A stretch of 64,000 nt of DNA from Pegoplata infirma (taxonomy: Eukaryota; Arthropoda; Insecta; Diptera; Anthomyiidae), in assembly GCA_963921195.1 (NCBI GenBank), contig OY992537.1, positions 202,020,581-202,084,580 of the forward strand, given 5' to 3'. The notes beneath the pieces were generated by a model, which searched no databases, had not been told where the DNA came from, and worked only from the letters and a program-made list of their open reading frames with translations. Of this stretch, positions 33,571 through 44,369 are shown piece after piece. Position numbers and translations under genes: made by a program. The number at the start of each line of letters is the position of its first letter. Position 1 is the stretch's first letter.

Positions 33571-36508
33571 GCACAGTGGGTTGAAACATATGTAAACTGG
33601 GGATTAATTCAGAAAAGCCCTTAATTATTAATATTTATATTTTTTAGTATAGTTAATACATTATTTAGTAAAAAAAATATTTTACAAAAAAAAAAAAAAA
33701 CTATAGAAAATATTTTTTATTAAAAAAGAAGATATAACTTTCTATTAAAATTGGCTCCTACCGCTCTAACTGCTCCAACCCCAAATATTTTTTCAATCCC
33801 AACATTTTCTTAGAATATACCTACCCTCTATCTTTAACCCTTAAGGTGGTCACCATACAATTGTTTTTTATTTTTTTATATTTATATTATGAAATCAGCT
33901 CCTACCGCTCCCATGGTGCGTCTTAGAGTATTAATCAATAAGACCGATCCCCATTAGTTTTTACCCCGCAACATTTTTTTGGAACATACTTATACCGTAT
34001 CTCAACTCGATAATGGGGCTCCCATACAAAATACCATTTTTATAAGATCTGCTCCTACAATTTTTTTTATTTTTTATAAATTTGTGTGAAATTAGCTCTA
34101 CCGCTCCCTAAACCTTTCGGTTTTCGAAATATGGCGGCTTAAAAATTTGCAAAAACGTCAAATTTTCAATAAGGTGCACATACAAAGTCACCCATAACTT
34201 TAAAACTATAAAACCCACAATTACCAAATAGGTACCATTTGAAAGCTGAAAGGATTGCCTTAAAAGTGACATGCACAATTTTTTCTTGTAATGAAAGGTC
34301 AAAGGTAATATTTCAAGGTCTAATGTCCAAAGGCCTATATCTTAAAATCCGATAGTTTTAAAATTCTCAAAAAATTATATGATAACAATCAAGTCTTGCC
34401 CTACATTTGTATCAAAATTTCAGGGTGGACACTCGTATGGTTCCAAAGTTACAGAGGAAAACGTGCTCGAAGTCAAGATTTTCTCTACGAGTTCATATGC
34501 AAAAGCTTACACACACGAAGCATCATAGCAGTAAACAAACAATGGGACGGACCTAAAAACTGAACCCATTATTTATTAATATTTCGACCTCCTGAATTTG
34601 TGTTCACTATCAAAACTGAATTTTATTGTAGGGTTTTCTTGTTTTCTTACAAGGAAAATCTTCAAAGTGAACATACGTAATTTCTTTGAAATTTATGCCC
34701 ATGAAAGACAACAAATATCGACCTGGGTGAGCTTATTGGTCTTAATTTAGTTTTAAAGGGTTAAAGGGGAGTCAAAAATTACCGATTTTAGTAATTTTAA
34801 CTTTTTGGTACATTGATGCCACATATATCAGATCCGTTTCAATTGAAAAAAAAATTTTGGCGTCTGTTTGAGACATTTTATTTGTTGCATAATTGTTTTT
34901 TTTTTAAATGTTTAGTTTTGTTAAACTATATAGTTTTTGTAAAACAAATTCATTGTTGGTACGATTTTCTATTTAAATTAAGCAATCACATGAATTTTTT
35001 ATTGGCAGTTTTTCTTACAGGTCGGGTTTCATCCGAATTTAAAAATATCTTTATTAGTGTGTCCAAAATAAAATAAGGCAAAAATTTAAAGAAGTTCGAA
35101 ACATTCGTGTTTTCATTTCTAAACCATTTTTATGCTTGATTATATTCTTGTTTATGAGCTTTATTCCGCTTTGAACATACGGTTCCCCCACCCCATTCCT
35201 ATTTCCCTACTATGGAAGAATATAGGTTTCGAATGAAACCGATCTGTTATATGTGGCATCAATATAAAGTACCTAAACTTTAAAATAACTGAAAATGGGT
35301 AATTTTTAACCCCGTTTTACCTGAATTTAGGCCGACAAGCTCAGACTGGTTGATTTTAGATTTATTTTTTCTAGCTTGTGTATAAATTTCAAAGAAATCA
35401 GGTATGTTCATTTTCGAGGACTTTCCTTGTAAAAGAACAAGAAAACCCCTACAATATAACTCAAAATACATAAAAAGTATTAAGCCTTGTTCTAGGCCCG
35501 CGCCTTTGTTTACGACTATGTATATTGTCTTGTTTGTGCAATATTTTTCTTATGAACTCGTAGAAAAAACCTTGCCTTCGAGCACGTTTTCCTCTGTAAC
35601 TTTGGAACCATATGAGTGTCCACCCTAAAATTTTGATACAAATGTAGGGAAAGACTTGATTGTTATCATATATTTTTTTGAGAATTTTAAAAATATCGGA
35701 TTTTGAGATATAGGCCTTTGAACATTAGACATAGAAATATGACCTTTGACCTTTCATTACAAGAAAAAATTGTGCATGTCACTTTTAAGGTAATCCTTTC
35801 AGCTTTCAAATGGTACCTATTTGGTAATTGTGGGTTTTATAGTTTTAAAGTTATGGGTGACTTTGTATGTGCACCTTATTAAAAATTTGACGTTTTGCCA
35901 ATTTTCAAGACGCCATATTTCGAAAACTAAAAATTTTTGGAGCCTGTAAGGTAATCATTTTATGAAAACAACGCATGTGAAATATTTTTTGCGAATTTCA
36001 TTAAAATCGGAGGTGACAAATCCGAAAATGACAGTTTTCTGTGCGGTTTGACCTGGAATCACCCTTTAATAAAATTTGCTTGATCGCGACCTGAAATTTG
36101 TTGAAACTCAATATTTATATCGAAAATATCCCAAATATGGAGCACTTTTTAAAAAAATATTAAAAATATTTGCAAAACATTTATCTAAAAAAAGTTATGT
36201 AATTATGTAGCCAAATACCTAAAGTTGATGGTTCCATTTTAATATATTTACTTTTAGAAAGCTTAATAAGAATTATCAGCACTCGAAATATCTCAATTTT
36301 TACTTTTAGGCACGGCACGTAAAATTTTGAAAAATTATTTGACTTTGACCGCTCACAGTCAATAGAGTAATTTACACAAAACAAAAGTTTTTGGCAAATA
36401 GTGATGTTGAATTTAATTACCTTTCACCCAGTACCAACCACGAATGTGTAGGATAAAGTTCAGCTTTTGAATTAATCCTCACTTTTGGTACGTTTCAACC
36501 CTCTGTGC
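33571..36508. mobile_element. 2.9 kb element with GCACAGWGGGTTGAAAC ends
   Basis: GCACAGTGGGTTGAAACATA on the left and the complement GCACAGAGGGTTGAAACGTA on the right, also sharing GGATTAATTCA, with AAT on both sides (33,568-33,570; 36,509-36,511). It holds the large inverted repeat at 34,119-35,929. No transposase recognised. Confidence 0.55.
34119..35929. repeat. Large inverted repeat, arms ~700 bp, loop ~380 bp
   Basis: 34,119-34,845 and 35,229-35,929 are inverted copies: for example TTTTCGAAATATGGCG, TGCACATACAAAGTCACCCA and AATTACCAAATAGGTACCAT on the left all recur inverted on the right. The arms are diverged by scattered changes and small gaps. It lies in the obstructor-E intron and so would be transcribed as part of the pre-mRNA. 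Confidence 0.75.
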
Positions 36509-36529
36509 AATATAAACAAGATTATTTGC

Positions 36530-36911
36530 AAAAAAAAAAATTTTTTTGAAAAAAATCCGCGAAATTTTTCTTCAAAAAATATGTTCCTTCTTATTCAAAT
36601 ACCATTCGGCATCCAATTCTGTTCACATTTGTTCACCAGATGCCGAATTAAAGCATTTTGTAATGTTGGTTTTGGATTTTAATAATCATAATTTTGTATT
36701 TTTAGGTTATGTCGAATGTATCAAAATTTTCGAGGTTTTTGTAAATTTTCTTTTGAACTGCTAAAACGATATCGCTTAAATGCAATACCAAACTTCTTAG
36801 GACTACAACAATTAAATATGCTAAGTCTAAGTTATAGCTCTTTAATACTTTGCCCGTGATTACCAATTCAGCAGATGGACAGACGAACAGACGGACCTCG
36901 CTAGAATGTCT
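36530..36911 (+). mobile_element. DINE-like family 3, cut by a MITE
   Basis: Family 3 body from 'ccattcggcatccaattctg' to GACAGACGAACAGACGGACC and 'cgctagaatgtc', where the CACTCA-type MITE begins. Its 3' end is missing. Confidence 0.65.
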
Positions 36912-37241
36912 CACTCAAAAAATTATGACGGTAGATTCCACTACAAAAGGCAGTTAAAACAACTACATTTGTTGTTGTTTAAGCGTCTACAACATTTTAC
37001 GGTAAAATCAACCAAAAATTTTTGTTGTTTTTAACTTTTTTCTAGTTTTTTTATAGACTAAAACTAACTACATAAAACAACTGTTACTATAAAGTAGTAA
37101 TTTTTTGTAATTATTTTTTAAAATGACTACAAAAAATATTTGTTTGAGATTATTCATACAAAAACAACTGAAATTGTAGTTAAAAAAACAACAACTACTA
37201 CTTACTACACAAATGACCTTCATGCAATAATTTTCTAAGTG
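36912..37241. mobile_element. Short CACTCA-type MITE
   Basis: Starts CACTCAAAAAATTATGACGG and ends ATAATTTTCTAAGTG. A shorter internal deletion derivative of the copy at 25,626. A diverged DINE-like start (complement of gagtgttaaattc...) follows at 37,303-37,345, just upstream of the proximal obstructor-E exon. Confidence 0.6.
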
Positions 37242-37598
37242 CAGCTATTAAGTCCGTACACTTCCAGAAAGGTGTTCATCAAATTTTCATTTCTTTTATT
37301 TTTGGAGATTATAAAATACACGACACAGCAGAATTTAACACTCTAAATTGCTTTGCATTAAATTTGAATTTGATATAAAATTTAATAAAAAAAAATTTGT
37401 TATAAAAATAATCAAAAATTGGACGATAAAGAATTGTGAAAAAGATTCTATTAAAATTTTGTTTAAAGTGTTTTTCGTTCCAAAAAAAAAAAAGTTTTTT
37501 TCTATTTCTTCACTCACTTATTGTAGGTAAGCTTTTTCCATTATGAAATTTATTAATTTTTCCTTTTTATTTCTCTTCTTTGTTGGTTATACTTACAG

Positions 37599-38293
37599 CT
37601 ATGGCTGCTGGTCCCTGTCCACAAGCCAATGGTACCTATCCCGTGTCCGGTTCTTGTGATGCCTACATTGAATGTAAAAATGGTGTTGCTGAAGAAAAAC
37701 TTTGTCCCGATGGTTTACTCTTCAACGAAAGATCCTCCGGCTATCCCTGTGGCTATCCCATTGAAGTAGAGTGTTCACAACCCCAAGCCCGCTTACAATC
37801 GGCTCAAGCTACTGATGAGTGTCCTCATCAATTTGGTTATTATCTTATGGGTGATGCTAAACATTGCGGTCAATTCAAGAATTGTGCTTCCGGTCGTGGT
37901 TATATATTAGATTGTCCTGATGGTTTGGCTTTCAATCCTGATTCTTATAGATGTGATTGGCCCGATCAGGTAGAAGATTGTGATGCTGAAGCTTTCTTGG
38001 GTTTTAAATGTCCCGCACTACCAGCTCGTTCTGCTGAGTTAGGTGCACCCGAAGAAGAATATACATTCTATCCTAATCCCAATAATTGTCAACAATATTA
38101 TCTGTGTCTTGAAGGAAAGCCAAGACGTATTTCTTGTGGTGAAGATCAAGCTTTCAATGAAGAATCAAGACAATGTGATGATATTGAAAATGTCCATACA
38201 TGCAGTGCTGATATCGTACAACGTGGTGTTGAAATTAAAAATGCTCGTTTAGCTGCTGCTAAAGCTAGATCTGCACAAAAGGGCAAATTTTAA
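37599..38293 (+). CDS. obst-E: obstructor-E proximal terminal exon: three chitin-binding type-2 domains
   Basis: Follows a pyrimidine-rich acceptor (tttctcttctttg...acttacag) and ends in TAA at 38,291-38,293; with exon 1 it gives a 249-residue protein. Three CBM14/peritrophin-A domains are visible, each with six cysteines: C25, C38, C44, C54, C69, C77; then C93, C108, C114, C124, C137, C146; then C156, C182, C188, C198, C211, C220. The spacing C-X5-C-X9-C and the aromatic residues before the fourth cysteines are those of chitin binders. The last ~29 residues are a basic, alanine-rich tail (residues 221-249). A poly(A) signal AATAAA is at 38,426-38,431, so use of this exon should end the transcript. 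It cannot be joined in series with the distal exon because of its stop codon. Product: secreted cuticle/chitin-organising protein, isoform with the NGTYPVSGSCDAY first domain. Confidence 0.9.
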
Positions 38294-38425
38294 GAAGTTC
38301 TGAAAGTTTAATTTTAATATTTGTTGATAATTTTTTATAAATTTTTTTTTCTAGTCCATAGTAAAAATGTGAATTAATTCTGTTTTTTTATATATAAATA
38401 ATTGGTTTTCTTGAAAACACAAAAT

Positions 38426-38431
38426 AATAAA
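38426..38431 (+). terminator. Poly(A) signal of the proximal isoform
   Basis: AATAAA 133 bases after the stop codon of the proximal terminal exon. It precedes the selector-like motif at 38,472 by about 40 bases. Confidence 0.55.
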
Positions 38432-38471
38432 AGATATGAAAATTGAAATTTGATATTAGTTTTCTAAAATT

Positions 38472-38499
38472 CAAGTTTGTTGCTTAAGTCTTTTGTTAT
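38472..38499 (+). promoter_or_regulatory. Selector-like copy just after the proximal exon
   Basis: CAAGTTTGTTGCTTAAGTC followed by TTTTGTTAT; 25 of 28 positions can pair with the intron 1 copies at 23,391 and 23,524. It lies 179 nt after the proximal stop codon and about 40 nt after its poly(A) signal. Pairing here would loop out the proximal exon. Confidence 0.5.
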
Positions 38500-38525
38500 A
38501 GTTTTTATATTAAAAAAAAAAAATC

Positions 38526-40270
38526 GGGAGCTGATAAAATTTATCTTAAAAAAATGTGAAAATTTTCCTATTGACAAATGTTGTGGAATCTATAAAAAAA
38601 GTTCTCAGATTCTAAAACACTTTTCATAATAAAAGTTCTCAGATTCTAAGACATTTTTTGAACAAGAAAATTCTTAGATTCGAGAAATTTTTCGTATAGA
38701 AAAATTCTGAGGAAAATTCTGAAATTTTTCGTTCAGAAAAATTCTCATTTTTCACATGGAAAAACTCTTAGATTCTGAGAAATTTTTTTTATAGAAAAAT
38801 TCTCAGATTCTGAGAAATTTTTCATATAGGAAAATTTTTTAAATTCTAAGAAGTTTTTCATATAGAAAAATTCTCAGGTTCAGATTTTTCATATAAAAAA
38901 ATGTTTTAGAATCTGAGAATTTTTCTATGTGAAAAATGTCTGAGAATCTAAGAAATTTTCTATATTAAAAATGTCTCAAAATCTGAGAATTTTTCTCTAT
39001 GGAAAATGTCACAGAATCTGAGAAATTTTCTATATGAAAAATGTCATAAAATCCGAGAATTTTTCTATATGAAAAATGATTAAGAATCTGGGGATTTTTC
39101 TATATAAAAAATGTCTCAGGATCTGAAAAATGTTTTTAATGAAAGATTTTTTTAATAGATTCTGAGAAATTTTTCCTATAGAAAAGTTCTCAGATTCTGA
39201 GAAATTTTTCATACAGAAAAATTCTCAAATTCTAAGAAGATTTTCATATAGAAAAATTCTCAGATTCTGAGAAATTTTTCATATAGAAAAATGTTTTAGA
39301 ATCTGAGAATTTTTCTATGTGCAAAATGTCTCAGAATCTGAGATTTGTTTTTATATGAAAAATGTCTCAGAATTTGTATGAAAAATGTCTCAGAGTTTTA
39401 GAAATTTTCTATATCAAAAATGTCTCGTAATTTGAGAATATTTCTATATGAAAATGTTTCAGAATCAAAAAATTTTTCTAATCGATTAATTTCATAAAAT
39501 ATAAGAGGAATTTAGTTTTTTGATAATATTAAAAAAATCAAGTATGTGTCTTAAGTCTTTTGTTTTTTGTATATGAAAAATGATAAAAGAATCTGGGTAT
39601 TTTTCTATATAAAAAATGTCTCAGAATCTGAAAAATGTTTTTAATGAAAGATTTTTTTAATACAGTCTTTCATTAAAAACAGTGTCTCAGAATCTGAGAA
39701 TTTTTCTATATAAAAATATGTCTCAGTATCTGGGAAATTTTTTATGAAAACTATCTCAGAATATAAGAATTTTTCTAAATGTAAAATGTTTCAGAATCTA
39801 AAAATTTTTCTATATGACAAGTGTCTTAGAATCTAAAAATTGTTCTATATGAAAACTGTCTCAGAATCTAAAAATTTTTCTATATAAAACTATTTCAGAA
39901 TCTAAGAACTTTCATATATGAAAATTATTTTCATTCAATTTCATACAGAAAAATGTTTTAGAATCTGAGATTTTTTTTTTAATGAAAAATGTCCCAGAAT
40001 CTGAAAATGTTTCTATATAAAAAATGTCTCAGAATCTAAGAATTTTCTATGTGAAAAATGTCTCAGCATCTGAATTTTTTTTTTAATATAAAAAATGTCT
40101 CAGAATTTATATGAAAAATGTCTCAGAATTTTAGAAATTTTCTATATAAAAAACGTCTCGTAATTTGAGAATTTTTCTGTATGGAAATTATCTCAGAATC
40201 CAAAAATTTTTCTAATCGATTAATTTAATAAAATATGAGATGAATTTTGTTTTTTGATAATATAAAAAAA
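38526..40270. repeat. Palindromic ~35-bp minisatellite between the two terminal exons
   Basis: About 1.7 kb of degenerate units of the form AAAAATGTCTCAGAATCTGAG plus AATTTTTCTATATG. The unit core TCTCAGAATCTGAGA is close to self-complementary, so the array reads much the same on both strands and can form many local hairpins. The same unit fills the hAT element at 11,399-12,552. Confidence 0.8.
39539..39566 (+). promoter_or_regulatory. Selector-like copy inside the inter-exon minisatellite
   Basis: Differs from the 40,310 copy at one base (CAAGTATGTG). The ~60 bases before it (taatcgattaattt...gataatat) are repeated before the copy at 40,277, so a segment of about 730 bp including the selector was duplicated in tandem. 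Confidence 0.5.
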
Positions 40271-40276
40271 AAATAT

Positions 40277-40337
40277 CAAGTATGTGTCTTAAGTCTTTAT
40301 ATAAAATATCAAGTTTGTGTCTTAAGTCTTTTGTTTT
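40277..40337 (+). promoter_or_regulatory. Two selector-like copies next to the distal exon
   Basis: A partial copy at 40,277-40,299 and a full copy at 40,310-40,337. The full copy pairs with the intron 1 copies at 23,391 and 23,524 at 26 of 27 consecutive positions. It ends 61 nt before the distal exon, so pairing would bring the exon 1 donor close to this acceptor and skip the proximal exon. Confidence 0.6.
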
Positions 40338-40398
40338 AAGACAGTACATTTTTAAAATATCTTCTTATAATTTTATTAAATTTTCTATTCTTATTCAG

Positions 40399-41051
40399 CT
40401 TTATCCTATACCTGTCCCGAACCCAATGGTCGTTTTGCCTCTTCGGAACAATGTGATGCCTATGTTCAATGTCAAGATGGTGTTGCTGAAGAAAAATTAT
40501 GCCCTGATGGTTTAGTGTTCCAGCAACGTTCCAAGACTGCCGGTGATTGTACATATGCTCCTTTCGCCTCCTGCAAAGAAAGATTACGTCTTCAACCCGC
40601 TAATGGTACTGAAGAATGTCCTCGTCAATTTGGTTTCTATCCCACTGAAGATTCTGCAAATTGTGGTTTTTATCATAATTGTGCTCATGGTGTTTCTACC
40701 CTTACCAAGTGCCCTGAAGGTTTAGCTTTCAATGTCGAAAGCTATCAATGTGATTGGCCTGATCTAGTTAAGGATTGTAATGCTGAGGCCTTCTTAGGTT
40801 TCACTTGTCCTCCCGCCGAGGTAGTCGATGGTGTTACTACAAATGTTGATGTCACCGATGAAGGTGTATTACAATATTTCAGCCATCCTAAAACCTGTAA
40901 GAAATACTTTGTTTGCGTGAATGGTCATCCACGTTTGTATAATTGTGGTCGTTATTTGGCTTTCAATCCTGATACTAAATTGTGTGATTTCTATCGTAAT
41001 GTTCCTGAATGTTATTCCCGTTTGAAGGAAAAGAAGGAAAAGAAAGTTTAA
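40399..41051 (+). CDS. obst-E: obstructor-E distal terminal exon: three chitin-binding type-2 domains
   Basis: Acceptor ttttctattcttattcag|CT at 40,398/40,399; the frame continues from exon 1 and ends in TAA at 41,049-41,051, giving a 235-residue protein. The coding exon begins about 116 bases before the GTG at 40,515, where a simple open-frame call would start. Cysteines: C24, C37, C43, C53, C69, C77; C92, C107, C113, C123, C136, C145; C155, C185, C191, C201, C214, C223, i.e. three complete CBM14 domains. The tail is short and lysine-rich (KEKKEKKV). The motifs EECPRQFGFYP, CDWPDLV and KKYFVCVNGHPRLYNC are typical of Obst-E, and this is the exon most like the Drosophila protein as I recall it. 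The proximal exon is a paralogous copy with the same domain order, pointing to an old tandem exon duplication. Which tissues or stages use which exon cannot be read from the sequence. Confidence 0.9.
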
Positions 41052-41173
41052 GATAATATTGTTAATTGTATATTAAAAAAAAAATCACTTAATATTTAAT
41101 GTTTTTTATTTTTCTTAGATAATTGTAAATATATTTTTATGGAAAAATTACTATGTATGTTATTGAAAAAAAG

Positions 41174-41179
41174 AATAAA
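41174..41179 (+). terminator. Poly(A) signal of the distal isoform
   Basis: AATAAA 123 bases after the distal stop codon, in A-rich sequence. Confidence 0.45.
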
Positions 41180-41399
41180 AAAAAAATATTTAAAAAAAAT
41201 ATTTAAATATTTATTTAAAAAAAATATTTAAAGATATCAGAAACAAAGAAAATAAAAATAAACTCAGCTTTGGACAATAGTTTGATATCCACAATGCAAT
41301 AAAAATTATTGCAAAAAAAAAATTGCTGAAAAAGTTCTTTCTAAAAAACTGTTAAGAAATTGGCAAAAAAAAAGTAATTTCGAGAAAAAAAAATCCGCC

Positions 41400-41765
41400 G
41401 AAAAAAAATCCACGAAAAAAATGTGTGTAAAAAAAAAATGTACTTTTTTAACTAGCATTCGGTATCTTATTCTGTTCACATATATACACCATTATCCGAA
41501 ACAAATTATTTTAAAGTATTAACAATGTTAGGTTATGTGGAATGTACCAAAATTTTCGAGGTGTCCTTACATTTTCGTTCATAACTTTTAAACCGCTGAA
41601 CGGATATTGCTCAAATGCAATATCAAACTTCTCGAAACAACAGCAAGTAAACATGTTAAGTTACAATCATATCTCTGTAATATTTGGGCTGTGATTGCCA
41701 TTTCAACAGACAGACGGACATTGCTGGAATGTCTTACAACAGTTCACTGATCACTAATACATCGG
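41400..41765 (+). mobile_element. DINE-like family 3, 3'-truncated
   Basis: Contains 'gcattcggtatc', 'ttaggttatgtggaatgtacc', 'acttttaaaccgctgaacgg' and CAGACAGACGGACATTGC, then stops at 'cactgatcactaata'. It lies just beyond the distal obstructor-E exon. Confidence 0.65.
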
Positions 41766-42953
41766 GCACACCATGCTAAATCGGACATTTTGACATTTTT
41801 TTTAAATTTTCTGTACATATTTTAGTACATTTCAAAAACTCCTCTCTGGTAAATTTTCAGATGTTGCTGACGACTCGTTATAAAATTATAAAATTTTTAA
41901 AAATTCAAAGTTTGTTTACTCAAATTTATTTTACTCAGTACTTATTCAAAAACGGTCTATTCAAAATTTTGAAAATTTTTTAATCTTTAAATCACTTCTA
42001 CTGCTGCCATGGTGTGTCCGTCAATACCAATACCGATCACTATTAAATTTAAATTAATTCTAAATGACAAAAATGTCCCCTAGAGGGCCTATACGACTAT
42101 GGGATGGAATTTTTGAAATTTGCAAAAAATTCAAAAAGTTATAACCCTAATGCTCATGTGCCCATCTCTACTTAAGACGGTTCCCAAATTTTTATTTTTA
42201 TAAATTTGTTTTACTTAATCAGCTTCTACCGGCCCAATGGAGTTTCCTAGATGGGTCAGCAATGAGACCGATCCCCATTAATTTTTACCCCCAACATTTA
42301 TTTTAAACATTGCAACCTCCTGTCTCGACTCTCTAGATGAGGTCCCACACAATTTACAGTGGGGCAAATTTTATAAAAGTGAAATTTTGTATTGGAGCTC
42401 ACTAATTGACTAAAGATAGGAGGTAAGAATATTTTGAAAAAATGTTGGGGGGTAAAAATTATTAGGGTCGATCTCAATATTGAGCCCTCTAACAAGGAAT
42501 GTATTTCACAGGGCCGTAACGGTCGTGTCCAATTTTGCTTGCTTAAGTTCGTTATTGTCAAAAATGTATAAACGTTGGGGTAGTTCATATGGAGATGTAT
42601 AAACATACGTACGACCCCAAAATCATATATAATAATCTCTACTAAAATTAAGCTGACCCGTATTTTTGCGTTTGGCGAAATTCCTGCTAGTTCGGCTTTC
42701 ATTTGCATTTTTCCGAGAGCCCATATATTTTTATAAGGTGGCAACCAATTTTCAAATTTGAGATTAGGCAGCTTAAAAAACAGATAACTCTTATTTTTCT
42801 CTCCTCATTCCAATATTCAAGTGTCAGGACAATCGGTGGGTGCCCTGTGAAAGACCTCCTTGTAAGATGCAGCTGTTGAGGCTGATTAAATAAAACATAT
42901 TTATAAAAATAAAAAATATTTTATGGGGACCGCCTTAAGGGTTGAAGATATAT
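41766..42953. repeat. Diverged repeats shared with 18.4 and 33.8 kb
   Basis: Modules 'gaccgatccccattaRtttttacccc', 'tcagcttctaccggcccaatgg' and 'gggaccgccttaagggttgaag' recur near 18,420-18,830 (other strand) and 33,750-34,110. The 148-aa open frame 42,298-42,744 on the minus strand lies here and shows no domain. Confidence 0.45.
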
Positions 42954-43366
42954 GCTGTGTTTTTCAATAAGGGAATTTATTTTCGGATTTATCTTATTTA
43001 GTTCAAAAAAAATATTTTAATATGCCAAAACAAATTTGCAATAATTTTTTAATAATAATCTACGTTAAATTAACAATTATTATCCGAAAAAATAATAAAA
43101 AGTTTTGGAAAATTAAAAGAGACATAAATAAATCAAAATTATTCCAAAATGGACTTATTAAATTCTAGGATTTATTTATATCAATTTTGATTTATTTACA
43201 TCTTTTTTCATTTCCCAATTTTTTGTATTATTTTTTCGGGTTGTAATTGCTAATTTAACGTCGATTATAGAAAAAAATATTGCAAATTTGTTTTGGTATG
43301 CTAAAATATTTTTTTAAACTAAATAAGGTTAATCCGAAAATAAATCCACTTATTGAAAAACACAGC
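42954..43366. repeat. Foldback with GCTGTGTTTTTCAATAAG ends
   Basis: Left GCTGTGTTTTTCAATAAGGG with TTTATTTTCGGATTT; the right end is the complement with GTGG. Arms of about 200 bp meet near 43,160. No clear target duplication. Confidence 0.6.
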
Positions 43367-44059
43367 AATAGTGTAGGTAAGTATGTTCTGAAAAAATGTT
43401 CAAATTTAAAAATTACACAGGCACACACACAAAAAAAAAGTGGCCAGACCCAGTTATTTCTAGGTTTATGGGGTCGCTGAATCCGAATATGACAATAAAA
43501 AATCATTTCAATTGCCATATGAGTATTAATGTGTACTCTTATGTTTATTTTGCAGCTGAAACCTAAAATGACAACAAAAAAAAATTATGTGACCCTTCCC
43601 TCGACCCCTAAAAATAAACAACAGTGCACCGTTGCGTATGATTGTTATTTAAAGGCAATTACAAAATTAAGCACGCGTTGTATATAAAAGAAATACAATA
43701 TAGTATATAGTTTTTACCAACTTCAAATGCATGTAAAAAAAATCAAGCACTGAACTTAAAAAAAAACTTAAGGAGTTTGTTTTGGAATATGTCAACTTTT
43801 ATTTGCTTTTGGTTTCATCTTCTTTCGATTTTGTTTGTAAGTTTGTTCGGAAAAAAATGTTTAGAAGTAAAAAAATAGTGGGAGTCGGTTTTGGTATTGG
43901 CCCCTGTAGGATGCACCATTGGAGCAGTAAAAGTGATTTAAAGAAGAGAAAATTGGAATAAAAAAATTTAAAATATTGAAAAAATCATAATCCAACGATA
44001 TTACTTGGCAAAAAATTTTTTCAATCAAAAGAAGTTTTCCACAAAAAAAATTAAAAAAA
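43367..44059. other. Gene-free stretch
   Basis: AT-rich sequence with no supported gene or repeat boundary. Confidence 0.35.
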
Positions 44060-44282
44060 AATCTGACAATATCTGAGAATCTTAATATCTGAGAATCTTA
44101 GACTTTTTCTATACGAAATATGTCTCAGAATCTGAGACCTTTTCTAAAAGAAAAATGTATCAGAATTTTTTCACGAAAAATGTCTACACCAAAAATGTCT
44201 CAAAAACAAATCGCATTTTTCCGGGCATTCCGGGCCCCTTTGGGCACATGCCCAGTGTGCCCTAATGGTTAAAACGGTACTG
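44060..44282. mobile_element. Truncated second copy of the minisatellite-bearing hAT
   Basis: Starts within TATCTGAGAATCTTA units and ends with GGGCACATGCCCAGTGTGCC, TAATGGTTAAAACGGTACTG, matching the right end of the element at 11,399-12,552. A DINE-like tail ('ttacaaacggaatgag') follows. Confidence 0.65.
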
Positions 44283-44369
44283 ATGGAGTCCTAGAAGATT
44301 ATTTCGATGAATTACAAACGGAATGAGAAACTATCATATACCCTCATCGACTAACAAAGGAGGTTTTTC

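Noticed and set aside
34813..35076. 87-residue hydrophobic open frame
   Set aside because: Lies in the arm and loop of the inverted repeat; T-rich DNA gives hydrophobic residues by chance.
38526..40270. CRISPR-like look of regularly spaced repeats
   Set aside because: Units are contiguous, degenerate and self-complementary, without unique spacers, and lie in an animal intron.
42298..42744. 148-residue open frame on the minus strand
   Set aside because: Falls in a repeat module shared with 18.4 and 33.8 kb; no recognisable protein features.
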